Assembly: GCF_014199955.1 (NCBI RefSeq)
Contig: NZ_JACHOQ010000001.1
Span: 1 to 64,000 of the forward strand
DNA length: 64,000 nt
Reading direction: 5' to 3'
From: Brevundimonas aurantiaca
GTDB lineage: Bacteria > Pseudomonadota > Alphaproteobacteria > Caulobacterales > Caulobacteraceae
Below, one piece after another: positions 8,014-16,364 of this stretch. The notes under the pieces were generated by a model that saw only the letters and a list, made by a program, of their open reading frames with translations, did no database searches and was not told where the DNA came from. The position numbers and the translations under genes were made by a program. Each line of letters begins with the position of its first letter. The stretch's first letter is position 1.

Positions 8014-9284
8014 TGACCACCCTCGCCATCCTCAACGCCCGGCTGCTGGACCCCGCCAGCGACTATGACGGCCCCGGCGGCGTCCTGATCGAGAATGGCC
8101 GCATCGTGCGCGTCGTTCACGGTGCGGCTCAGATCGACGCCGATCAGGTGATCGACGCCGATGGCCTTTGCCTGTCGCCCGGCCTGATCGACATTCGGGT
8201 CAAGACCGGCGAACCCGGCGCTGAACCGAAAGAGACGCTGAAGTCCGCCAGCCTGGCCGCCGCGGCCGGGGGCGTGACGACCATCGTGGTCCAGCCCGAC
8301 ACCGATCCCGCCGTCGACGACCCGGCCATGGTCGACTTCATCCAGCGTCGCGGCGCAGCCCTGAACCTGGTCAATGTTCGCGCCGCCGGCGCCGCGACCA
8401 AGGCCCTGGACGGCCAGCGGATGGCCGAGATCGGCCTGATGGACGAGGCCGGCGCCCTGTATTTCACCGACGGCGACAAGGTCATCGTCAACAGCCGCAC
8501 CCTGCAGCGGGTGATGAGCTACGCCGCCGCCTTCAACGCCCTGATCGCCTGTCGTCCGTCCGACCCCTGGCTGACGGAAGGGTCTGTCGCGGCCTCGGGC
8601 GAACTGGCCACGCGCCTGGGCCTGTCCGGCAGCCCGGCCATCGCCGAGCGGATCGGGCTGGAGCGCGACCTGGCCCTGGTCGAACAGACGGGCGCCCGGT
8701 TCCTGGTGGATCAGATCTCGACCGAGGGGGCGCTGGAGACCCTGGCGCGGGCGCGGGCCAAGGGGCTGGAGGTCGCGGTCAGCGTCTCGATCAACCACCT
8801 GTGCTTCAACGAGGTGGACATCGGCGACTATCGCACCTTCTACCGGCTGGACCCGCCGCTGCGGTCCGAGGCCGATCGCCAAGCCCTGATCGAGGCGGTG
8901 CGCGAGGGGCTGATCGACGTGATCACCTCGGCCCACGCCCCGGCCCCGGCCGAGGACAAGCGCCGCCCCTTCGCCGAGGCCGCGCCCGGCGCCGTGGGCC
9001 TGGAGACCCTGCTGCCCGCCGCCCTGACACTGCACCACGAGGACGGTCTGGACCTGCTGGACGTGCTGCGGCCCCTGACCCAGGGACCGGCGGCGCTGCT
9101 GGGCCTCGACGCCGGGGTGCTGGCCGAAGGCGCGCCCGCCGACCTGGTGCTGTTCGACCCAGGGGCGCCGGTGATCGTCGATGCGGATACGCTGCGCTCG
9201 AAGTCGAAGAACTCGCCGTTCGACGGACGCAGACTGCAGGGCCAGGTGATCGGGACCTGGGTGGGCGGCCGTAAGGTTTTCTGA
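8013..9284 (+). CDS. pyrC': Dihydroorotase-like protein PyrC', predicted inactive
   Basis: 423 residues, full length for an amidohydrolase-fold dihydroorotase. Metal ligands are missing. The usual DxHxHxREPG becomes DIRVKTGEPG (residues 60-69, Arg62 and Lys64 replacing the His pair). The His-His-Leu site reads INHLCF, and the DHAPH motif reads SAHAPA, losing the catalytic Asp and a His. In Pseudomonas, PyrC' homologs of this kind are non-catalytic and are required for assembly of the PyrB dodecamer. The 1-bp overlap with pyrB fits such a partner. A separate active dihydroorotase must be elsewhere on the chromosome. Databases usually label such proteins dihydroorotase. Confidence 0.9.
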   Translation: MTTLAILNARLLDPASDYDGPGGVLIENGRIVRVVHGAAQIDADQVIDADGLCLSPGLIDIRVKTGEPGAEPKETLKSASLAAAAGGVTTIVVQPDTDPAVDDPAMVDFIQRRGAALNLVNVRAAGAATKALDGQRMAEIGLMDEAGALYFTDGDKVIVNSRTLQRVMSYAAAFNALIACRPSDPWLTEGSVAASGELATRLGLSGSPAIAERIGLERDLALVEQTGARFLVDQISTEGALETLARARAKGLEVAVSVSINHLCFNEVDIGDYRTFYRLDPPLRSEADRQALIEAVREGLIDVITSAHAPAPAEDKRRPFAEAAPGAVGLETLLPAALTLHHEDGLDLLDVLRPLTQGPAALLGLDAGVLAEGAPADLVLFDPGAPVIVDADTLRSKSKNSPFDGRRLQGQVIGTWVGGRKVF

Positions 9285-9302
9285 AGCCCGCTTCGCTACT
9301 TT

Positions 9303-9410
9303 CGTCATCCTCGGGCTTGACCCGAGGATCGGACGCGGTTCTGGACCGATTAAACCTTCGTCGCATCAACGGCGGACCTTCCGATCCTCGGGTCAAGCCC
9401 GAGGATGACG
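9303..9410. repeat. Palindromic hairpin-pair repeat, copy 1
   Basis: Two 30-bp arms (9303-9332 and 9381-9410) are perfect inverted complements, and each arm is itself a hairpin: ATCCTCGGG, a CTTGA loop region, CCCGAGGAT. It sits between convergent pyrC' and the UbiH-like gene, where it could act as a bidirectional transcript end. When translated in one frame it gives the DPRVKPEDD peptide often seen in mis-called alphaproteobacterial ORFs. Confidence 0.93.
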
Positions 9411-9414
9411 GTGT

Positions 9415-10596
9415 TCACGCCGTCAGCATTCGCTTCACCACCCGTTTGAACGGCGCCGTGGCCTGGCCGGCGCGCAGGGCGGCGGCGCGCGCCAGACGGG
9501 CCGGCGGCGTTTCCTGGGTGAACAAGCGGACCAGGGCGTTGGTGCCCTGGTACAGGGGCCAGCTGGCGAGGCGGTGGTCGCGTTCATAGCGGGCCAGCAG
9601 GCGTTCCGCGCCGATGTCCCCGCCCCGCGCCGACTTCAACACCTTGGCCAAGACGTCCTGTCCGCGCAGACCCAGGTTGAAGCCGTGGGCGGTGACCGGG
9701 TGCATGCCCACGGCGGCGTCGCCGATCAGGGCGAAACCCTCGCCCGCGAACCGGCGGCTCCAGGTGGTGGCCAGGGGATAGGCGCAACGTTCGCTGACCA
9801 ATTCCAGCCCGGTCAGCCGGCCCTTCAGCCGCCGCTCCATCTCGACCGCAAAGGCCTCAGGCGACAGGCGCATCAGGTCGGCGATGGCCGGGGCGGCCAG
9901 AGTCAGGACGACGGAGGAGACCCGTTCCTGGGCGTCGGCGACGGGCAGCAGGGCGACGGTCTGGCGGTGGTCGAACCATTCGGTGGCGACATGGCCGTGC
10001 GCCTGATCGTGACGCATCCGGCAGACCATCATCGACCGGCCCAGCCGGTTCATCTCGACCCCGACGCCCAGTTGGTCGCGCACGCCGGAGAAGCGCGAGT
10101 CGGCCGCCACGATCAGCTTCGCCCGGAGCGTCGCGCCGTCGTCCAGCACGACCCGGCCGCGCGGGGCGGCGCCCTGGACAGCACAGCTCGACACCCGCCG
10201 CCCAGCCATCAGGGTCACGCCCGACTGGCCTTCCACGACTTCAAACAGGGCGCGGCGGATCAGGTGGTTGGGGATCAGGACGCCCAGCCGGTCGGCGCCG
10301 CCAGCGTCGAAGGTCAGGGCGAAGGGCGAGCCGCCGTCCAGCACCCGCGCCTCGCGCAAATCCGAAATCTCTTCCGCCGGAACCCGGTCCCAGGCGCCGA
10401 GAGACTTCAACAGGCGGATCGAGTTGTGGGTCAGGGCGATCTCGCGTCCGTCGAAGGCCGGATCGCGCAAGGCCGCCTCGTCCTGTCCCTCGATCAGAGC
10501 GATCGTCAGCCCCGCCCCGGCCAGCGACCGGGTGAAGGCCAGGCCCGCCGGTCCGGCCCCGACCACGGCCACGTCGAACATCAGATCATCGCGCAT
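9415..10596 (-). CDS. UbiH/UbiF/COQ6-family FAD hydroxylase, possibly UbiM
   Basis: 393 residues. FAD-dependent aromatic hydroxylase of the ubiquinone-biosynthesis group. N-terminal Rossmann motif VVGAGPAGLAFTRSLAGAGL (residues 10-29), GREIALTHNSIRLLKSLGAWD in the flavin region, and the second FAD motif ALIGDAAVGMHPVTAHGFNLGLRG. The THGFNLGL-like wording (AHGFNLGL rather than GQGFNLGL) recalls UbiM, the C5-hydroxylase type, but this is a memory-based assignment. The ATG at 10596 has GGAG 6 bases upstream. It stands alone, convergent with pyrC'. A role as another ring hydroxylase (C1 or C6) is possible. Confidence 0.85.
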   Translation of the reverse strand: MRDDLMFDVAVVGAGPAGLAFTRSLAGAGLTIALIEGQDEAALRDPAFDGREIALTHNSIRLLKSLGAWDRVPAEEISDLREARVLDGGSPFALTFDAGGADRLGVLIPNHLIRRALFEVVEGQSGVTLMAGRRVSSCAVQGAAPRGRVVLDDGATLRAKLIVAADSRFSGVRDQLGVGVEMNRLGRSMMVCRMRHDQAHGHVATEWFDHRQTVALLPVADAQERVSSVVLTLAAPAIADLMRLSPEAFAVEMERRLKGRLTGLELVSERCAYPLATTWSRRFAGEGFALIGDAAVGMHPVTAHGFNLGLRGQDVLAKVLKSARGGDIGAERLLARYERDHRLASWPLYQGTNALVRLFTQETPPARLARAAALRAGQATAPFKRVVKRMLTA

Positions 10597-10664
10597 GCTG
10601 AACTCCTGATCTTCCCCTGCCCTAGCCCGTTCGTCCGCTCCTTGATCGAGCGCAAATCGTCGCG

Positions 10665-11600
10665 TCAGCGCGGGCGGCGGCAGGCGGCGGCCTTGGCGAC
10701 TTCCGCGCCCAGCACCGACTGGACCGCCAGGGGCGTGTCGGTGGCGATGACGGTCACGCCCTGGCGGAACAGGTCGCGGTATTCGGAGACGTCGCCGTCG
10801 GCGGCGTAGCGGTCATCGCGGCGGCGGCCCTCCGCCCCCAGGGTGCCGAACTGGACCTCGACCCCCGCCTGACGCAGGGCCGACCACAGGCCGGGCCGCT
10901 CCTCGCGCGTGCCGGTCCAGGCCAGGATCTGAGCCGGGTTCAGACCGTCCAGATCCTCCACGCCGTCCAGACCGGCCGAGATCATCATCTCCGGCGCCAA
11001 GGCCGCGACGGCGCGGGCGTCGGCGTCATTATAGGTGATCAGGATGACCCGGTTCTGCGCACCCGAGCGCCGCACCTCGGCAATGATGGTTTTCGCCAGA
11101 TCGACGGTGGTCGCGCCGTCTGCCGGCTTCAGGTCCAGGCTGGCGATGGCGCCGACGCGGCCGGCGGCGTTCAGGGCCTCGGCCAGGGTCGGGGGCGCGG
11201 CCTCGGTCAAGGCGCCGTTCGAGGCCTTCAGCCGGGCGGCCTTGACCTGGGCCAGGGTCAGGTCGGCGACGCGACCCCGGCCGGTCGTGGTCCGGTCCAT
11301 CGTCTCGTCGTGCATCAGCACCAGATGGCCGTCCCTGGTCAGGACCGCGTCCAGTTCGAGGACGGCGCCGGGAATGGCTCGCCCGGTCGCCTCGATGGCG
11401 GCGATGGAGTTCTCAGGCTGGTCCGGGGCCGAGACCGCCCGGTGGGCGGAAATGGCCACCCCGCCGTCGCGGACACAGTCGAAATAGGCGGCCATGGCCG
11501 GGCGGGACACGGCCCCCTCCCCGCCGGTCGGAGCGCCGACGCAGGCCGAAGCCGACATCAGCAGGATCGAGACGGCGACGGCGGTGGAATATCGGCTCAT
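10665..11600 (-). CDS. Glycerophosphodiester phosphodiesterase, predicted lipoprotein
   Basis: 311 residues from ATG 11600, preceded by GGAGA. TIM-barrel GDPD enzyme hydrolysing glycerophosphodiesters to glycerol-3-phosphate and alcohol. Motifs: the His-Arg region AISAHRAVSAPDQPENSIAAIE, the ELDAVLTRDGHLVLMHDETMDRTTTGRG block with metal-binding Glu/Asp and second His, and SLDLKPA. The N-terminus is a hydrophobic leader ending SASAC, a weak lipobox, so it may be a lipoprotein in the periplasm. The HRG motif is HRA here, a mild deviation. Divergent from plsY, which consumes glycerol-3-phosphate. Confidence 0.88.
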   Translation of the reverse strand: MSRYSTAVAVSILLMSASACVGAPTGGEGAVSRPAMAAYFDCVRDGGVAISAHRAVSAPDQPENSIAAIEATGRAIPGAVLELDAVLTRDGHLVLMHDETMDRTTTGRGRVADLTLAQVKAARLKASNGALTEAAPPTLAEALNAAGRVGAIASLDLKPADGATTVDLAKTIIAEVRRSGAQNRVILITYNDADARAVAALAPEMMISAGLDGVEDLDGLNPAQILAWTGTREERPGLWSALRQAGVEVQFGTLGAEGRRRDDRYAADGDVSEYRDLFRQGVTVIATDTPLAVQSVLGAEVAKAAACRRPR

Positions 11601-11727
11601 GAGAGTCTCCGGAAAGGCGGGCGGACCTGACCCTGCGTCATTCATCGGGTCAAGAGGCCGGATCGCCCTTGCTCCGTAAGGCGCGCCGACGCATTTTGCC
11701 GCTGCATTTCCCGGGGAGAGAATCAAA

Positions 11728-12366
11728 GTGCAGGATCTGGTGGGGCCCGCGGTCGGGACCTTGGCGCTGGTCGCGCTGGGCGGATATCTGCTCGGCTCGA
11801 TCCCGTTCGGCGTGGTGATCACCCGCGCCGCCGGCGCCGGCGACGTGCGCAACATCGGCTCCGGCAATATCGGCGCGACCAATGTGCTGCGCACCGGGCG
11901 CAAGGACCTGGCCCTGGCCACCTTGCTGCTGGACGCCGGCAAGGGGGCCGTCGCCCTGTTGATCGCCCGCGCCCTGTTCGACAGCCAGGCTGCGGGCGCC
12001 ATCGCCGGCGGCGCGGCCTTCCTGGGCCACCTGTTTCCCGTCTGGCTGAAGTTCAAGGGCGGCAAGGGGGTGGCGACCTTCTATGGCCTGCTGCTGGCCG
12101 CCGCCTGGCCCCTGGGCCTGATGGCCGGCGCCGTCTGGCTGATCAGCGCCTTCGCCTTCCGCTATTCGTCGCTGGCGGCCCTGATCTCCTCGGCGACTGC
12201 GCCCCTTCTGGCCCTGTTGCCGCTGGCCGCCGTCGGCCTGCCGGTGGACATGCCGATCCTGGCCCTGACCGTCTTCGCCGCCGTGCTGATCTGGATCCGC
12301 CACCACGAGAACATCGCCCGGCTGCTGAAGGGCGAGGAGCCGCGCATCGGGGCCAAGAAGGCGTGA
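11728..12366 (+). CDS. plsY: Acyl-phosphate:glycerol-3-phosphate acyltransferase PlsY
   Basis: 212 residues from GTG 11728 with GGGGAGA upstream. Inner-membrane enzyme that transfers the acyl group from acyl phosphate to glycerol-3-phosphate, first step of phospholipid synthesis. The three cytosolic motifs are visible: GSIPFG near residue 22, [15 protein letters not shown] near 40, and [18 protein letters not shown] near 97. Five or more hydrophobic helices. The last codons overlap the GTG start of dprA (GTGA). Confidence 0.96.
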   Translation: MQDLVGPAVGTLALVALGGYLLGSIPFGVVITRAAGAGDVRNIGSGNIGATNVLRTGRKDLALATLLLDAGKGAVALLIARALFDSQAAGAIAGGAAFLGHLFPVWLKFKGGKGVATFYGLLLAAAWPLGLMAGAVWLISAFAFRYSSLAALISSATAPLLALLPLAAVGLPVDMPILALTVFAAVLIWIRHHENIARLLKGEEPRIGAKKA

Positions 12367-13433
12367 CCCCGGCGGCGGACGAACGGTTCGCCCGGCTGCG
12401 GCTCGCCCGCACCGACCGCATCGGTCCCGCCGCCTTTTCCCAGTTGCTGGGCCGTTATGGGTCAGCTGTCCGCGTGCTGGAGGTCCTGCCCGACCTGGTC
12501 CGCAAGTCCGGCGCGGCCTCCATTCCGCCGCCCGTCGCAGGCATTGAGCGCGAACTGGCTGACGGCGAGCGGATCGGCGCGCGCCTGCTGGTGCTGGGCG
12601 ATCCTGACTATCCTGAGATGTTGGCGAACCTGGACCCGCCGCCGCCGATTCTGTGGGCGCGGGGTCGGGTCGATCTGTTGAACACGCCCAGCATCGCCAT
12701 CGTCGGCGCCCGCATCGCCTCGGCGGGCGGGCAGAGGATCGCGCGCGGCCTGGCGCTGCAACTGGGTCAGGCGGGGCATGTCGTCGTCTCGGGCATGGCG
12801 CGCGGCATCGACGCCGCCGCCCACGAAGGCGCCCTGGCGACGGGGACCGTCGCGGTCCTGGGCGGCGGGGTGGACGACGTCTATCCGCCCGAACACGCGG
12901 ATCTTTACGCGCGGCTGATCGACCAGGGCTGCGTCGTGTCGGAAAGCCCCGTCGGCGCGCGGGCCCAGGCGCGGGACTTCCCCCGCCGCAACCGCATCAT
13001 CTCGGGCCTGTCGCGCGGCGTCGTGGTGGTGGAGGCGGAGATCAAGTCCGGCTCGCTGATCACGGCCCGACTGGCGGCCGAACAGGGGCGCGACGTCTTC
13101 GCCGTGCCGGGCTCGCCGCTGGACCCGCGCGCCAAGGGGCCGAACGAACTGCTGCGCCAGGGCGCCATCCTCTGCGAGGGGATCGAGGACATCGAGCGCG
13201 CCTTCAACACCTTGCGCACCCTGCGCGCGCCGCCGTCGGAGCCGATGGATTATGGCGAGGTGGACGACGCCTTCCTGGACCGGGTCGCCGCCCTGCTCTC
13301 GCCCACCCCGACGCCGCGCGACGAGATCGCTCGCGCCCTGAACGCCCCCATGGGCCAGGTCGCCGCCGCCCTGCTGGAGCTGAGCCTGGCCGGCCGAGCC
13401 GAGCTGCTGCCGGGCGGTCTGGCGTCGATATAG
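12363..13433 (+). CDS. dprA: DNA-processing protein DprA
   Basis: 356 residues from GTG 12363. DprA/Smf binds incoming single-stranded DNA and loads RecA during natural transformation. An N-terminal helical (SAM-like) region precedes the Rossmann-type core with [46 protein letters not shown] and the [14 protein letters not shown] nucleic-acid-binding stretch. A winged-helix-like C-terminus follows from about residue 290. The 4-bp overlap with plsY implies co-transcription, an arrangement common in alphaproteobacteria. Confidence 0.95.
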   Translation: MTPAADERFARLRLARTDRIGPAAFSQLLGRYGSAVRVLEVLPDLVRKSGAASIPPPVAGIERELADGERIGARLLVLGDPDYPEMLANLDPPPPILWARGRVDLLNTPSIAIVGARIASAGGQRIARGLALQLGQAGHVVVSGMARGIDAAAHEGALATGTVAVLGGGVDDVYPPEHADLYARLIDQGCVVSESPVGARAQARDFPRRNRIISGLSRGVVVVEAEIKSGSLITARLAAEQGRDVFAVPGSPLDPRAKGPNELLRQGAILCEGIEDIERAFNTLRTLRAPPSEPMDYGEVDDAFLDRVAALLSPTPTPRDEIARALNAPMGQVAAALLELSLAGRAELLPGGLASI

Positions 13434-13571
13434 TGAAGTCTCTTCCGGATTCGTCTTCGATCCGTGATAGTCACCCGATAATCCGCAAGTTCACGGGCGT
13501 CCGGGGGCCGGTGCATTGACACATGGCTCCGCTCCAACCACGTTCGCGCCCCTTCCCGAGACCGAACACGC

Positions 13572-16199
13572 ATGAACCTCGTCATCGTCGAGAGCCCCGC
13601 AAAGGCCAAGACCATCAATAAATACCTCGGCTCCGGCTACGAGGTTCTGGCGTCCTACGGCCACGTCCGCGACCTGCCGTCCAAGGACGGATCGGTCCTG
13701 CCCGACGACGACTTCTCCATGCACTGGGAGGCCGACGCCAAGGGCGCCAAACGCCTGTCCGAAATCGCCGAGGCCGCCAAGCGCGCCGACCGCGTCATCC
13801 TGGCGACCGACCCCGACCGCGAAGGGGAGGCCATCAGCTGGCACGTGCTGGAGGTGCTGAACAAGAAGAAGGCGCTGAAAGACACCCAGGTCGAACGCGT
13901 CACCTTCAACGCCATCACCAAGTCCGCCGTGCTGGAGGCCATGGCCAATCCGCGCCAGCTCGATATGGAGCTGGTCGAGGCCTATCTGGCCCGCCGCGCG
14001 CTCGACTACCTCGTCGGCTTCACCCTCTCGCCAGTCCTGTGGCGCAAGCTGCCGGGCGCGCGCTCGGCCGGGCGGGTGCAGTCGGTGGCGCTGCGCATCG
14101 TCGTCGATCGCGAGATGGAGATCGAGAAGTTCAAGCCTCAGGAATACTGGTCCATCGAGGCGGACCTGAACGCCGACAGCCCGCCCTTCACCGCCCGCCT
14201 GGTCAAGCACGCCGGCAAGCGGGTGCAGCGTCTGGACATCAAGGACGAGGCCACCGCCTCGGCCGCCCGCGCCGCCATCCAGGCCGGGGACTTCACCATC
14301 AATTCGGTCGAGAAGAAGCCGGTCCGTCGCAACCCGGCGCCGCCCTTCACCACCTCCACCCTGCAGCAGGAGGCCGCGCGCAAGCTGGGCTTCACCGCCC
14401 AGCGCACCATGCAGGCGGCGCAGAAACTGTATGAGGGCGTGGACGAGACCGGCGGCCTGATCACCTATATGCGGACCGACGGCGTGTCCGTCAGCCCCGA
14501 GGGTCTGGCCCAGGCGCGCGAGGTGATCGGCAAGGAGTACGGCCCCGCCTATGTCCCGGCCGAACCTCGCCATTACAAGGTGAAGGCGAAGAATGCTCAG
14601 GAAGCGCACGAAGCGATCCGGCCAACCAACATCGCCCGCCATCCCGACAGCCTGCGCCTCGAGTCCGATCTTCAGCGCCTCTATGAGCTGATCTGGAAGC
14701 GGATGGTCGCCTCGCAGATGGAGGCCGCGCGTCTGGACCGCACCACGGTCGAGATCGAGACCTCCGACGGGCTGACCGGCCTGCGCGCCACCGGCCAGGT
14801 GGTGACCTTCGACGGCTTCCTGGCCGTCTATGAGGAAGGCCGCGACGAGAAGCAGAAGGGCGCGGAAGGCGACGAGGGCGAAGACGACACCAGCCGCCTG
14901 CCGGCCCTGAAGGAGGGCGCCAAGGCCAAGGTCGACGCCATCCGCACCGATCAGCATTTCACCGAACCGCCCCCGCGCTATTCGGAAGCCACCCTGGTCA
15001 AGAAGCTGGAAGAACTGGGCATCGGCCGCCCCTCGACCTACGCCTCGACCCTGTCGACCCTGCGCGACAGGGAATATGTGCGGGTGGACAAGAACCGCTT
15101 CTATCCTGAGGACAAGGGGCGGCTGGTCACGGCCTTCCTGGAGCAGTTCTTCAGCAAATGGGTCGAGTACGACTTCACCGCCGCGCTTGAGACCCGGCTT
15201 GACGAGGTTTCGGCCGGCGATCTGAACTGGAAGGTGCTGCTGCGCGAGTTCTGGCAGGACTTCCACGCCGCGACCCAAGCCGCGGGCGAGCTGCGCACCA
15301 CGGCCATTCTGGACGCCCTGAACGAGAGCCTGGGCGCCCATATCTTCCCCGACAAGGGCGACGGGTCCGACCCGCGCGAATGCCCCCTGTGCCACCAGGG
15401 CCAACTGAGCCTGAAGACCAGCCGGTTCGGCGCCTTCATCGGCTGCTCGCGCTATCCTGACTGCAAATACACCCGTCCCGTCGCCAGTCCTTCGGCCGAG
15501 GACGGGTCGGCCGAGAGCGGCGATCGCGAACTGGGGGTCGATCCGGCGACCGGACACCCCGTGCAGCTGAAGATCGGCCGCTTCGGCCCCTATGTCGAAA
15601 TCGCGCCGCCGGACGGCGAGAAGCCAAAACGCTCGTCCCTGCCCAAGGGCTGGTCGCCCGCGTCCCTGACGCTGGACCAGGCTCTGCGATTGCTGGCCCT
15701 GCCGCGCGAGGTCGGGGTTCACCCCGAGGACGGCAAGATGATCACGGCGGGCCTGGGCCGTTACGGTCCCTTCGTCCTGCACGCCGGCACCTACGCCAAT
15801 GTCTCGGACATCGACGAGGTGTTCGAGGTCGGTCTGAACCGCGCCGTCGCCCTGCTGGCCGAGAAGCGCGCCGGTCGTCCCGGCCGCGGGGCGGCTGCGG
15901 CCCCGCTGAAGGACCTGGGCGCACACCCGGAGACGGGCGAGCCGATCCACGTCATGGCCGGCCGCTTCGGCCCCTATGTCAAATCGGGCAAGATCAACGC
16001 CACCCTGCCGAAAGGCACGGTGCCCGAAGACCTGACCTTGGAAGCCGCCCTGCCCCTGCTCGCCGCCAAGGCCGGCGCGGCGCCGAAGAAGAAGGCGCCG
16101 GCGAAGAAAACGGCTGCGTCGAAGAAGGCTGCGGCTGCGAAGAAGCCCGCCGCCAAGAAGGCGCCGGCGAAGAAGGCCAAGGCGAAGGCGGAAGACTGA
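13572..16199 (+). CDS. topA: DNA topoisomerase I
   Basis: 875 residues. Type IA topoisomerase that relaxes negative supercoils. Toprim domain: VIVESPAKAKTINKYLG at residues 4-20 and ATDPDREGEAISWH near 77-90. The active-site Tyr is in GLITYMRTDGVSVS near residue 300. One four-Cys zinc ribbon (CPLCHQ...CSRYPDCKY) lies near 600-630, followed by two degenerate C-terminal repeats containing GRFGPYV. The last 40 residues are a Lys/Ala-rich tail (KKAPAKKTAASKK type), as in many Caulobacterales proteins, likely a nonspecific DNA-binding tail. The ATG is 138 bp after dprA, so it may have its own promoter. Confidence 0.98.
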   Translation: MNLVIVESPAKAKTINKYLGSGYEVLASYGHVRDLPSKDGSVLPDDDFSMHWEADAKGAKRLSEIAEAAKRADRVILATDPDREGEAISWHVLEVLNKKKALKDTQVERVTFNAITKSAVLEAMANPRQLDMELVEAYLARRALDYLVGFTLSPVLWRKLPGARSAGRVQSVALRIVVDREMEIEKFKPQEYWSIEADLNADSPPFTARLVKHAGKRVQRLDIKDEATASAARAAIQAGDFTINSVEKKPVRRNPAPPFTTSTLQQEAARKLGFTAQRTMQAAQKLYEGVDETGGLITYMRTDGVSVSPEGLAQAREVIGKEYGPAYVPAEPRHYKVKAKNAQEAHEAIRPTNIARHPDSLRLESDLQRLYELIWKRMVASQMEAARLDRTTVEIETSDGLTGLRATGQVVTFDGFLAVYEEGRDEKQKGAEGDEGEDDTSRLPALKEGAKAKVDAIRTDQHFTEPPPRYSEATLVKKLEELGIGRPSTYASTLSTLRDREYVRVDKNRFYPEDKGRLVTAFLEQFFSKWVEYDFTAALETRLDEVSAGDLNWKVLLREFWQDFHAATQAAGELRTTAILDALNESLGAHIFPDKGDGSDPRECPLCHQGQLSLKTSRFGAFIGCSRYPDCKYTRPVASPSAEDGSAESGDRELGVDPATGHPVQLKIGRFGPYVEIAPPDGEKPKRSSLPKGWSPASLTLDQALRLLALPREVGVHPEDGKMITAGLGRYGPFVLHAGTYANVSDIDEVFEVGLNRAVALLAEKRAGRPGRGAAAAPLKDLGAHPETGEPIHVMAGRFGPYVKSGKINATLPKGTVPEDLTLEAALPLLAAKAGAAPKKKAPAKKTAASKKAAAAKKPAAKKAPAKKAKAKAED

Positions 16200-16209
16200 C
16201 TCATAAGGC

Positions 16210-16353
16210 CCCTCTCCCGCCGGGAGAGGGCTTGAGCGCACGAGAGCGAAGCGATCGTTCTGGCGCGAAAGGGTGAGGGTTCGGCGGTGCGAACCGGCCC
16301 ACCGGCCGGCCCTCATCCGGCCCTCCGGGCCACCTTCTCCCAATGGGAGAAGG
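16210..16353 (-). repeat. 144-bp structured repeat, copy A (minus orientation)
   Basis: Most bases match the reverse complement of 59974-60117. The left end here is a CCCTCTCCC/GGGAGAGGG hairpin (16210-16230), and the right end a CCTTCTCCC/GGGAGAAGG hairpin (16333-16353). A second hairpin lies inside each end, followed by GGGTGAGGG or GGATGAGGG-type motifs. It lies between convergent topA and the glycosidase-like gene and contains no ORF. Confidence 0.9.
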
Positions 16354-16364
16354 AAGACCTTTCG

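Noticed and set aside
9303..9410. Hairpin pair as a simple intrinsic terminator
   Set aside because: No T-tract follows either arm and the same element occurs at non-terminal sites, so it is classed as a dispersed repeat.
13491..16343. 950-codon open frame antisense to topA
   Set aside because: Mirror of topA codon bias; no domain recognised, and topA is certain.
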